NCBI GenBank assembly: GCA_030142905.1
Contig: JASJOG010000176.1
Location: 460,501-524,500, forward strand
Length of the DNA: 64,000 nt
DNA from: Heliopora coerulea
Lineage: Eukaryota > Cnidaria > Anthozoa > Scleralcyonacea > Helioporidae
Direction of reading: 5' to 3'
In this document: positions 24,700 through 36,195 of the stretch, piece after piece
How positions within the stretch are numbered: the stretch's first letter is position 1
How the letters are laid out: every line of letters starts with the position of its first letter
Notes under the pieces: model-generated
The model's input: the letters and a program-made list of their open reading frames with translations, nothing else
What the model was told of the DNA's origin: nothing
Databases searched by the model: none
Position numbers and translations under genes: made by a program

Positions 24700-25740
24700 T
24701 TTCTTGTACGCAGATTACACATATGCACTGGTTCGTTATGTCATGAGATACATATCGGCTATTCTTCAGTAGAAGTATGGAGGTTGTATCTATAAGATGT
24801 CTATGCCGCAATTTAAGTGCTAGATATGTAGCTTAGTGGTATTTTGCAGTTTCTGACCAGAGAGAAAAGCTCTCAAAAGAAATGAAACGTAAAATTCGGC
24901 AATTATGTGGGTTTGGTTTCCTACGCTGTATTTGCCATATAGCGTGGGAGTGTTGTGATTATACTCCAGCTAAAGACCGCATGCTAGCAGAGGTTGGCAA
25001 GCGTTTCTGCGGGTCGTGCACATATGTTTAAAAGGTTAAAAGGCGCTTACTGTTAACTTAATTAGGATCATTTTCTCTAAAGTACAACTTGTCGAACTAA
25101 TAAAAATAACAGCAGGACGTGTTATGTTCTGTGGTCACCATAATGTGAAAAGTGTTCCTATATTTAAAGACTGAACATTGCAATGTGCTTTGGTATTTGT
25201 GATACTTGATAGTTTTCGGTTATAAAAATTTCTTAAAGCTTTCTAAACTTAGCAACTTTTTGGAGTACTGCATTTATGTTCGTATGTTCATCAAAGTTAC
25301 GCATGCAACCTTCTGTCGTTCTCTGGCTTCGTTTTTCGTTTCACGAATGTTCAGTTATAGTGAATGAGCTCATATAAAAGCTGGTCCATGCAACCAGCGT
25401 TATTCACTTGGGAGTTGCTTGAGCTTCACTGGCATAGAGGCAGTCATGGAATATAGTATATAAGCCCGCCTTAGCGACTGAAAGTAAAAAATTGGCCGCG
25501 GATCTCAACAAATCCTAGTCAATTGTGGACATGGCGAGTTCGTATGTGTAGTGCAAAAAACACTCGAGTCAATCTCGAAACAATTTTGAACCTCTTTCCA
25601 AGGATTATCTTTCATTTCCACAATCGATACATCCCGTGGTACAGATGAATGGAAACTCTATCCCCAAATAATGAAGTATGACAAAATGAGAAACGACAAC
25701 GTCATCCGAGACCAAAATCTCGTTCAAACGTTGTAATTAA
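24700..25740. repeat. Diverged partial copy of the unit found at 25759-28575
   Basis: Aligns with 26815-27745 at an offset of about 2.0-2.1 kb. Matched text includes GGATCATTTTC near the middle, CAGCAGG(A/G)CGT, GTGGTCACC / GTAGTCACC and GGATCTCA(A/T)CAAATCC. The similarity is patchy and implies an old tandem duplication. No intact reading frame. Confidence 0.5.
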
Positions 25741-25758
25741 TTCAAAAAATTAGTTAAT

Positions 25759-28575
25759 TCAAAGATCGTAACGTTCTATTTCCGTGCAAAAGTGTGATGA
25801 AATAAAAGTGCGATGAAAGTGAAATGTAACAAATGAAAACCAGGCTAAACAAAATATTCTGTTTTGTAACCGAACCGCGATGGTTCGCTTTTCGTGCGTC
25901 TTAATTCATTTGTCAATTTTAATTTATTCGGCGATGGTTGCCGATTGGCTTTCGGATGATTTGGGACAATTAGCGAGAAATTACAGTTGCGACAAATGAA
26001 AGTCGGGCTCAATTAATTCACAAGTTAGTACTTCATTCCTTTATTGGCGTTTTATCTGGCTCATGGAAACGGTACGGACATAGTGAAAAGCAGATTGGTC
26101 TGTCCGTCCATTTTAGTATAACAGCCATGAACAGTGACCGAACTACATCACAAGTAAGTTTGAGTTCCGCTGAATGTGAGATGTGCGAAGTGTAAACTCA
26201 TTTAATGCTAAGACAATTTTATTTTTGCCCCAATATTGTCTATTTTACTTCAAATTGTAATCGAGTTTGCCTTTTCTTTGAACAGTGCATGGTGACGATA
26301 TTCGATTAACATATGTTACTGTCGTTTTTGACCTATAACAATTGTTTCTTGAAGCATATGTTTTGGTTAACGTACTCCTTTGCTGAAACTAGTTGATCAC
26401 AACAAAGTTCTTCGCGGTTCATTCAAAGTTCATTTTTTCTCCCTCCCTAGAATTTCATTCTTGTTGAAAAGAATCTACTATTTAAAGTTACATTCAGTCG
26501 TTTCTAGGGAAAGATCAGTTACGTAAATTTCTATGATGCACTAATTAGTAGCTTTTGATGTTTTGAGAAACATGAGAGCTTGGATATATTGAAGTAGATG
26601 AACGGTCATCAGAAGGTTGCGGGTTCGATCCCCGTCTGGGGCTCAGAGATCATTTTCTGAGTATCGAGCTTGAAGATCGTTCATGTACTTCGATGCACTT
26701 ATTGTACATCGGGCAGGCAAAGCTAAAACGGTTGGTGGAAAGCTTTCACTTAAGCTGCAGTAAAATGTTCATACATTACGATTATTTCCTACTGGAATAT
26801 AAATATTGTATTTAGATTAGAAACGTGCATTTGTTCGTAATATGTCATACCTATGGACTACAGGTAAGCGGAGCCATTGACCATCTATGAAATATCTATT
26901 GCATAATATGAATGGCAGATTTGTTGCTCAGTTGGCAATTTTTAACCAATGTAAGAAACCTTCCAGATGAATTGAAGTGCACAAATATGGCAATTATTTG
27001 GGCTTGGTTTCTTTGAAAAGACAACGAATCCAGTGCTTAATCTAATAGAAGTTTTAGGATCAATTTTCCTAAAAGTTCAAGGCAAATTCCTCGAACGAAC
27101 CAGCAGGGCGTTCATGTCCTGTAGTCACCAGAATGTGAACTATGTTTCTATATTCAAAGGCAACTGAACATCGTACTGTGTTTTACTATTTGTGGTACTG
27201 GTTGGTTTAAAATTTTCAACATTCTTTATGCTTTCTAAAATTTGTTACTGTCTGGAGTGCTGTTTTCGTGTTTCTATATTAACAACCGTTATGCATTGTA
27301 TGTCGATGTTTCGTCTTCGCCTCTGGATAAAAATGTTAGCATCACGTTATTTCGCTCGCGCTATTCCTTTGTTCTCCAGCTTGATTTTGGTTTCATGAAG
27401 TTAATGCTCAGTGAGAATAAATGACGTGCCTCACATAAGAGCGTGTCCAAGTTACGATTTACTGTCGTAGAGGCAACCGTGGTATACGAAATAAGTAAAC
27501 TAGTTCTCGCACCTGAGTGTAGAAATATAAGTGCTGTGGATCTCATCAAATCCCAGTCAATACTGGACATGACGAGGCAGCTACGACAAGAAACTGTCGT
27601 ACAAAAACAACTCCAATTCCAGATATTATCTTTCACTTTCACAATCAGTACATCCAGTAGCCTGGAACAAACGTATTGCAAGTAAGCGTGCCCCAAACAA
27701 TGAAGCTTGACAAAGGGAGAAACAATAACGTCGTTCAAAGCATGGTGCTTAAGGGTCCTTCGTAGGTTTTCTCTTGACCCAAACTTCGCTACTTTTCTCA
27801 ACGATGACGTTGAGTGGGTAAAAAAGAAAAGCATATACCCCAACGAGAATAAGTTAAACCCGAGTTATTCCTTCGCCAAACTGCAAGTTATTTCTCATCA
27901 GTGATTTCAATTACACCATTGTGAAGGTCGGTCAACTTAATCTACCAAGCTGTTAGCTTGCAAACACTTCAGATTTCAGTACATTGATGGTCACTTCCTT
28001 GATTTCGAGCCAACATCAAACTAGAGAACGATGAAAGCGTCGAGAACGTATATGAACGCCTCATTCCTTTTACCAAGGATATCTTGTTAAAAGATAATGG
28101 CCCCATCCAACAGCATACAAATCAGTGGTTGTAGCACATGACGACGAGTTGTCTCCAACCCTCGAAAAATTTATGACATTGACATGGTTAAGACTTCTCC
28201 ACGAGAAGTTACCAGGCCTGGTTAAACAACGTTAAGCCACCGAGCTTCGATATAAGACCCTAGTTTTCCTTAAGGGTGAAATTTTATGGTAAAAAAACCT
28301 CCGTTCGGCACCGACTGGCAACAGGCTTCGCAGACATGTACCGCTATTTTTAAAAATAAAAGATTTGGCCAGAGAGGGAACAATAAGTTAGAGATGCTGT
28401 CCAAACCAAACACGACCTCAATGAAAAGTTTAAATTACGAAGTAGCTCAAGTATGAAATCGAAGTACTGGAAATTTACCAAATTTCAAATGATTATGACA
28501 TTACTGAAAGCATTATTTCAACAATAATGCGACAAAAAGATAATAAATCTAGGCATCTAGTACGTATTCATATTT
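25759..28575 (+). repeat. Diverged duplicated unit, left copy (right copy at 60355-62605)
   Basis: Begins TTCAAAGATCGTAACG, as does 60355, and stays collinear with the right copy up to CGTATTCAT at its end. The left copy has about 770 bp (27085-27855) absent on the right, plus a SINE insertion at 26546-26692. Near 28030-28290, pieces of several frames recall a retrotransposon Gag-like protein (ESVENVYERLIPFTKDILLK, LTWLRLLHEKLPGLVKQR), broken by stops and frameshifts. A decayed retroelement or gene family is likely. The Gag reading is tentative. Confidence 0.5.
26546..26692 (+). mobile_element. tRNA-SINE insertion inside the left duplicated unit
   Basis: Contains the same SINE head and tail as 24241-24680, here with GGGTTCGATCCCCGTCTGGG on the plus strand and an inverted tail piece at its left. 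GATGCACTAATT at 26534 and GATGCACTTATT near 26693 look like the target-site duplication. The paralogous unit near 61145 has GATGCACTTATT once and no insert, so it serves as an empty site. Confidence 0.72.
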
Positions 28576-28939
28576 CTTCAAATAATAAAACACCGATTTT
28601 GTTGTGGTAACAAATTCAAACACAGTTTTTAAATACGTAGATACCATGGTGATTGGTAATTTAAGATAAAGTAGGAGAAGATGAAGAGTAACATACGCAT
28701 TAAAGAGGTATACACAGTTACCAAAGACTGTTGGATAGTTTAGTTCTTAAAAGAACTGTTTGAAACTTAAAGAAGTAATATTCTACGTAAAGAATAAGCC
28801 TAAAGAATCAAAAAAAAGCACGATGCATTTCGGCAGACCACTTATCAAGTGCTATACGTCTGCTAACTAAAGAAACATATCACTTGCTTATATAGTCTAA
28901 AGAAAACTGATGACATCGACCCACCGGTATGTGGGAGGG

Positions 28940-30763
28940 TCATGATAGGGATAGTTGGAAAACAAATTCCTTTTGCCGGCACAGATCAGGATCATTAAGT
29001 TTTATATAAATGGCTTCCATCACCTTCAATTGAAAGGCGGAACGGCATTTGTAAAGAATTCTAAAATTATCGTCTGAGCAGGTTTCAGCGCAAGACTTGT
29101 TGGACAAAAGATGTTTGCCAACAGCTGAATCGCAACTGATGAATTGACTGGAACGGCATAGTCGTCCTGGTTGTTGACGTGATGGCTGAGTTTTCTTTCT
29201 AATGACGCTAGGAACATGTTGTTTGATCCTATCACCCAGTCTCTGATTAGTTCTACCCACATAGCGAGATCCACATTCGCATTTAAATTCGTAAATAACA
29301 CAGCTAGATGAAGAAGCAGGTAGAGACTCTTTGTGAGTGGGTGGAAGGATGGTTTTCGTCGAAAAGATGCCAACGTATCTAGCAACAAAAACTGTTTGCT
29401 TAGTAATTAGCTTGATCGATTGACCAAAAGTTTCGGAAATTTGTCCTATCCATGGAAGTTTTAAATAGACTGGACATTTAGCGGGTCCAATTGGTTTGTC
29501 TTTTCCACTTTGATTAAAAGCCCTATCAAGTATACTTTCCGGGTAGCCATTAGATAAAAAATACAGATTTCAACGTGTCAAGATCACTTTGAAGAAATTT
29601 CTTAGATGCAATCTTATGAGTACGGTCAATTAAACATTTAATCAAGGAGAGTTTTTGCTTTCTAACACTGAAGGAATCAAATCTTGTGTACAGGCCCGTA
29701 AAAGTCGGTTTCCTGTATCCAGTACTGGAATTAAAAGAAGTGAGAGTTCCTTGCCCAAATTGTGTTGTGCTGATTTTATCATCGACGAAATGGGTCTTAA
29801 AGGAGTTCTCTCTTTGTGCGTTTTGGGAAGTCCGTACATTCTCGGACGTTCCGAGGTCGTAGGCCTAGCTCGTTCATAGAAGCCATCATTGATCTGGTTT
29901 GATTTCTTCAGGCGTAACAATAGCGATTGTTGTTTTCTTTCATTAGATGCTGTCTTATCACGTTGCGGCAATTTGCCTAATTCACAAGATTTCCAGTCAT
30001 CATTAAGAGTATGCAACATTTTCTCCTCTTAATTCGCTTTATTCAAAATAACTACCCCAGAGCCCTTATCCGGTTTGCAAATAACAATATCTTTGTTTTT
30101 GCGTAGTTTTGACAAAGCAATAAGATGTTCACTAGTAAGGGAAAAGTCTTTGGATTCTATAGGTGTTCCACTGCACGTATGGGCAATGTCACAGAGCTTG
30201 GCTTTACAAGCGGTTAATAGTTCTTCGTTGTGGGGTGTCAGGATTTCTAACTGCGTCCAAAATGTCTCAAATTCACTAAGTATGGATTCACGTTTTAGTT
30301 TTCCTGGTGGAATGGCAAACTTTAACCCTTTTGACAGCTCCTCGGTTTCTACAGGCGTCAGTTGATAACTAGATAGGTTTCTTACATGTGTAGAAAGTTC
30401 CACACTACCATAACGTCTTTGCTTAAGTCTCTTGACGAGATCTAAGCGTTCCTTAGCTTGATCTGAAGCTTTTTTGTTATTAATTTGTCCAATGTACATA
30501 CAGAATCTAATGAAATCAAACTTGGATAAGCTATGTTTGACCCTTAACATTTCTCTGGAAGCTTCTCTCTTCAAAAACCTGAGCATGCTCTCCTCTTTAT
30601 GAATATCATCCGTCATGAATGCCTTTTCCATAACCAACGTGTGACGTGCTCTGCTCTTGGGAATTCGCAACATCACATCCTTAGGAGCAACCTCCGAGCT
30701 CAAACATTCCTTCAACAACACAATACTGTTCTTACAACAACGCATTTTCCCCCGTAGCCTCAC
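28940..30763 (-). pseudogene. Penelope-like element, minus-strand arm with reverse transcriptase core deleted
   Basis: Read on the minus strand, the N-terminal region (30763-30029) ends near DIVICKPDKGSGVVILNKAN. This is the conserved NTE/RT1 entry of Penelope-like reverse transcriptases. A frame break follows, then RMYGLPKTHKERTPLRPI and LGKELSLLLIPVLD. The sequence next jumps directly to the text found after YRKPTFTGLFT in the other arm, so the palm with the catalytic aspartates is missing. The junction falls at a short shared CCAGTACTGGA-like text. The C-terminal part (29388-28940) includes CGSRYVGRTNQRLGDRIKQH, a GIY-YIG-type block, reached by a further frame shift. Confidence 0.75.
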
Positions 30764-30795
30764 CTATTTGTTCAAGTCACTGACTTGACCACTCA

Positions 30796-32196
30796 GCACA
30801 ACACAATTTGGCCAAGGAACTCTCACTTCTTTTAATGCCAGTACTGGATAAATTCTCAAGCAGAGTTGTTAAAGATTCGTTTAGTTTTGTCAAAGAGCTA
30901 CGAGAAATAACTATTGACACGAAGAATCTGGTCATGTGTTCATTTGACATAGTAAGCTTGTTTATAAATATCCCTCTGGATGAAACTATAAGTATTTGTG
31001 GCAATACTTTATACCACACAGATATTACACCACCAGAAATTTCTGAAGGCGCTTTCTGTGAACTTATGATTGCCGCCACAAAGGGGGTAGAATTTAGCTT
31101 TGGTGACACTATGTTCAAACAGATCGGTGGAGTGGCAATGAAGTCACCATTTGGCCCTGTTCTAGCAAATATCTTTGTCGGATATTACGAGTCTAGACTG
31201 TTTCAATCTATATCGCACGAACTACCGGGGTGGTACAAACGGTATGTAGATGACGCTTTCGCAATATTTAACGATTACAGTGCAACCAATGCCTTTCTAG
31301 ATACTCTCAACAAAATTCACCCATCATTAAAATTTACTTGTGAGTATGAGAAAGATAATAAACTTCCTTTCCTCGACGTACTACGGCACAAAGAGGACAT
31401 GGCTTTCTTGACTAGTATTTACAGGAAACCGACTTTTACGGGCCTGTTCACAAGATTTGATTCCTTCAGTGCTAGAAAGCAAAAACTCTCCTTGATTAAA
31501 TGTTTAATTGACCGTACTCATAAGATTGCATCTAAGAAATTTCTTCAAGTGATCTTGACACGTTGAAATCTGTATTTTTTATCTAATGGCTACCCGGAAA
31601 GTATACTTGATAGGGCTTTTAATCAAAGTGGAAAAGACAAACCAATTGGACCCGCTAAATGTCCAGTCTATTTAAAACTTCCATGGATAGGACAAATTTC
31701 CGAAACGTTTGGTCAATCGATCAAGCTAATTACTGAGCAAACATATTTTGTTGCTAGATTCGTTGGCATTTTTTCGACGACAACTATCCTCCCACCCACT
31801 CACAAAGAGTCTCTACCTGCTTCTTCATCTAGCTGTGTTATTTACGAATTTAAATGCGAATGTGGATCTCGCTATGTGGGTAGAACTAATCAGAGACTGG
31901 GTGATAGGATCAAACAACATGTTCCTAGCGTCATTAGAAAGAAAACTCAGCCATCACGTCAACAACCAGGACGACTATGCCGTTCCAGTCAATTCATCAG
32001 TTGCGATTCAGCTGTTGGCAAACATCTTTTGTCCAACAAGTCTTGCGCTGAAACCTGCTCAGACGATAATTTTAGAATTCTTTACAAATGCCGTTCCGCC
32101 TTTCAATTGAAGGTGATGGAAGCCATTTATATAAAACTTAATGATCCTGATCTGTGCCGGCAAAAGGAATTTGTTTTCCAACTATCCCTATCATGA
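30796..32196 (+). pseudogene. Penelope-like element, plus-strand arm, 5'-truncated but keeping the reverse transcriptase palm
   Basis: Starts at CAGCACAACACAATTTGG, inside the element, and reads KELSLLLMPVLD, CSFDIVSLFINIPLDET and GPVLANIFVGYYES. The catalytic block WYKRYVDDAFAIF follows, then KLPFLDV and YRKPTFTGLFTRF. The frame stops near 31564 and resumes in other frames with a GIY-YIG-type segment (CGSRYVGRTNQRLGDRIKQH). It therefore supplies exactly the palm missing from the minus-strand arm but lacks the N-terminal third. Decayed, unlikely to be active. Confidence 0.78.
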
Positions 32197-33039
32197 CCCT
32201 CCCACATACCGGTGGGTCGATGTCATCAGTTTTCTTTAGACTATATAAGCAAGTGATATGTTTCTTTAGTTAGCAGACGTATAGCACTTGATAAGTGGTC
32301 TGCCGAAATGCATCGTGCTTTTTTCTAATTCTTTAAGCTTATTCTTTACGTAGAATTTTACCTCTTTAAGTTTCATACAGTTCTTTTAAGAACTAAACTA
32401 TCCAACAGTCTTTGCTAACTATGTATACCTCTTTAATGCGTATATTACTCTTCATCTTCTCCTACTTTATCTTAAATTACCAATCACCATGGTATCTACG
32501 TATTTAAAAACTGTGTTTTCATATTTATATCTATGTAAATATATCTATTTATTGTATGGCTGTAGCGGAGAGTGTTCCGAATACGGAAATCCTACTATTT
32601 GTTTGGTTCATAAGCGGTCGGATATTTCTCTTATTGCCCGCTCAGGGAAGGAGATTTAAAAAGGCCTTGCTTGTGTCGAATGAAGATTAAAAATTTTTGA
32701 CAATATATGAAGAATGCTTACGTATACGCCGCATGAGTGGCTCCACTTCTGTGAGTTCCATCTTATTTTGATATTTTTAATGTCTGATATCTGAATCATC
32801 AGTTCTGTACGCTGTTATTATCTTAGTAATGGACTATTAAAGAAAATCTGGCCGCTTTATCAAGGGAAACGAGCAGGTCAGCTTGTAAAATCAAGAGAAG
32901 CATTTCGCCCTTACAAGATTGACATTGTGCAATCTCGAGAAGTCAACCGTGTCGAGAAAACATAGCAAATTTCAACGCAGTTAAAGACTCATAATCCAAC
33001 AAATTGTGTCTATATTACTACATCAAATACGGTAGAATC

Positions 33040-35735
33040 GATGGATAGATCAGGAAAAGCGTTTGTACCGAGGATTCTGCTTTCAAATGTGATGTCTGTA
33101 GCACCAGAAATGGACGAGGTCCGGCTTTGTACTACATATGCAAATCTACATATGTTAAAGACTCGATTCAGTTTTCCCTACTTGACGACTTAACCGAGTT
33201 TTTGTTCCAGGTTTTATGGATTAAAATTCGTCCAACTCGCCTTAGAAGTATTGTTGTTGGAACAGTGTATCATTCACCTAGGGCAGATAATTCTGCTATG
33301 CTGACTTATTTGATGGATTCTCTCTCTGAGGAGTCTCGGCATTCAAACAGCGGAATTATTCTTCTTGGAGATTTTAATGACCTCAACGTTGTGAAGTTGA
33401 AATCTAGTTTCCAATTGAAACAAATTGTTAATTTCCCAACTAGAGGTCAGAATTCTGTAGATTTGATTCTCACCAATCTCCAGGATTACTGCAACGCCCC
33501 AGATATATGTCTACCTTTTGGTTTATTAGACCATGTGTCTGTTGAAGTTAAACCAAAGTCTCGTGCCTAATTTCCAAAGCTGCGGAAGACGATTAAATCG
33601 AGAGACGTGCGTCCAAGTAGTCGTTTGGCCATAGGAACATACCTCCAGCAGGTCGACGTTACAGCCTTACTTACTATCGTGAACACATGTGCAGAGAAGA
33701 TGACGCTCTTTGAGTCAGTTGTTAATACTGGTTTAGACATTGTATTCCCTTTGAGATCTAAGATCATTCACCTAAATGAGCCTCGGTGGATTAATTCAGG
33801 TTTGAAAGACCTTATCAGAAGACGCCAAAGGGCCTTCAACCAGGGGAGTTTCGCATGTTAAGAAATCACGTGAATCGTGAAAGAAAGATCTGCCGAGCGA
33901 GATTTTATGAAGTTTAAGTTGCCCACCTGAAGGATTGTAAGCCATCTGCGTGGTGGAAGGAGGTGAAAAACCTGAGTGACATGACATTAGGCTCCGATGG
34001 AGAAGATCATATTATGAAATCTCACCAAAATACTGATGGCATTTCTAGCCCGCCTAATCTGACTAACGTCATCAATGATTGCTTTATCTGTCCAACGAGA
34101 GAATTTTCACCTCTTCAAGCTAATTTTATACCTGAAGGGGACTCTTCCCTGTTCACCCCGTTTGCTGTCTCTACCAACGCCGTCTACAAAAAGTTATCGT
34201 CAAATTCCGCCAAAGCTCAAGGCCCAGATGTTGTGCCAGCTTGCTGTCAAAGGAGAACGCAAACTGTCTGTCGAAATCTATTACAGATATTCTCAATTGC
34301 TCCTTTCCGAAGGCAGACTACCACCAACATGGAAAAAAGCAAACGTAGTTCCTGTCCCGAAGGAAAAACCAGTAAAGGATGTTAACAAAGACCTCCGACC
34401 AATTTCCCTTACACCAATTCGATGAAAAGTTGCAGAGGACTTCGTTGTAAAGGAGTTGGTCAAGCCGGCTGTATTGAAAGAAATTGATGAAACTCAATCT
34501 GGATCCATTCCAAAGTTTTGGACGATGCAAGCATTGGTCAGTATCGTACATACTGTTGGATGGTACATACTCTACTGTTAGAGTCATTCTTTTCGATTTT
34601 GAGAATGCCTTTGATTTGATCGACCATTCCATCCTAGCTGAGAAACTTGGAAAATTGGATCTCCCTTATGGAATCCTCTGCTGGATCATAGACTTTCTTA
34701 AATCCCGCAAACAGGGGGTGAAGCTGGCGAGCGATTGCAATTCAGAATGGAGGAATATCCATGCTGGTGTCCCCCAGGGGACGAAGCTAGGACCGTGGCT
34801 TTTTGTTTTAATGATTAAGGACATAGACATCACTGACAACGACTTATGGAAATACGTAGACGACACCACCATTGCTGAGCCGGTATATAAATGGGAGACG
34901 AGTAAGATCCAGTCGGCTGTGGATGAAATGGGGGTAAAGTCGCGCAAAAATAAGTTCCAGATGAACGAAGCGAAATGTAAGGAACTTTGAATTTCTTTTG
35001 CAAAGTGCAAGCCTCAGTTTGAACCTATAGTCATCAATGATAAACAAGTTAAAGTCGTGACAAGCGTCAAATTGCTGTGGCATAATATTTCAAATGACCT
35101 TAAATGGAATTGTCATATTGGTGAAATTGTCAAAAAGGCCGCTACCCGATTGTGTTTCCTCGGACAACTGAAACGGACAAAAATTGCTGAGAAAGACCTC
35201 GTAACTTTTTACACCACCTGTATTCGTCCGATCACAGAGTACGCCTGTGCCGTATTTCACAACGGACTGCCCAAGTATCTATCCGATGACTTAGAAAGAA
35301 TAGAAAAACTCGCTTTGCGAATAATTTTCCCTCAATCTAGCTATGTAGAGGCACTTGAACTTTGTTCCCTACCATCCCTATATGACCGTAGAGGAAGTTT
35401 GAGAACAAAGCTTTTTGAAGAAATATGCTGTGATACGAACCACAAGTTACATTATTTACTGCCTGAATTCAATAGATCTTCTGTTGATCTAAGAAACACT
35501 GGTAAGTTTAATGTCCCTCGCTGCAAGACCAATAGACTGAAAAGTAGTTTTATAAACAGTAATTCGAGTAAAACGATTTCTTAAATTGTTTTTAGCATAT
35601 GATATATTTTCTATTTTTATCACTAATATTTCAACTTTTAGTTTTGAATTATATTTTCTATGTAATAGTTAATGCACAATTCATCTCTTGAGCTGGAATG
35701 AAATTGACTTAATAAAGTATTTATCTATCTGTATT
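33040..35735 (+). pseudogene. CR1/L2-like non-LTR retrotransposon, frameshifted copy
   Basis: Endonuclease start AFVPRILLSNVMSVAPEMDE near 33060, with an internal loss just after it. Then comes IILLGDFNDLN and a DLILTN...LLDHVSVEV block (33127-33570), typical of the apurinic endonuclease of this clade. A linker follows (IVFPLRSKIIHLNEPRWINS), then a reverse transcriptase spread over several frames: PPTWKKANVVPVPKEKPV, DLRPISLTPI, DFENAFDLIDHSIL, GVPQGTKLGPWLF, KYVDDTTIA, and thumb to 35584. The 3' UTR ends with AATAAAGTATTTATCTATCT near 35710-35730, a short-repeat 3' end usual for these elements. At least five frame breaks, hence inactive. Confidence 0.82.
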
Positions 35736-35988
35736 ACGAAAAATGAGAAAAGGAAAAGAAACCATGTAGAGTGAAGTTGGTGAAGAAATACCATATGAAA
35801 TGACGACAGAATTACAAGTCTTGATTTAACGTTCTCCATAGCTTTGCACATGTCAATTATATTCCAGTAAAGCCATATAGTAAACTAGTTTTTGTCTTCG
35901 CTTCTTCGGTTTGTAACAGTGAAATAATCGGACCTCTGTTTTAAATATATATATATGAATTGAATACTTGTAATCCAGGCATAGTAAT

Positions 35989-36195
35989 GTTATGATTTTT
36001 GTTCTCCGGATTTGTGTTTAACTGTGTCGAGCTTTCGACTTGGTCCTTCAAGTCTTCGTCAGGTTATGGTGAGGTATTTGCACGTGGTTTGCTTCTATCA
36101 GCTTGATCCATGAGTCTTTGCGCGTGTAGGCGTTCCGAGCGTCTGATAGGTGGATTGGGCTGTCGGCTGTTCTCATCGGTGGATTCTGATGCATT
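35989..36195 (-). mobile_element. Inverted 3' tail of the Penelope-like element at 38705-40600 (first part)
   Basis: Near-exact inverse complement of 40393-40600, including the GAGCTTTCGACTTGG / CTGACGAAGACTTG hairpin. The second part continues at 38672-38707, so this tail was split by the non-LTR element between them. An inverted partial copy next to a forward copy is a common arrangement of Penelope-like elements. Confidence 0.85.

Larger units (their letters stand above)
28576..32517. mobile_element. Head-to-head pair of Penelope-like elements inserted as one unit, 9-bp duplication
   Basis: The outer ends (about 28617-29740 and 31440-32510) are inverse complements of very high identity. 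The left and right sides share the same 106-residue frame. TTCATATTT flanks the whole unit at 28567-28575 and 32518-32526. The surrounding sequence rejoins the duplicated unit (compare 62575-62605), which supports one insertion of the inverted pair into that unit. Both 3' ends point outward. Confidence 0.75.

Noticed and set aside
27361..27843. 160-codon minus frame in the duplicated unit
   Set aside because: No recognisable motif, not preserved in the right copy (where most of this block is absent), and antisense to the more protein-like text.
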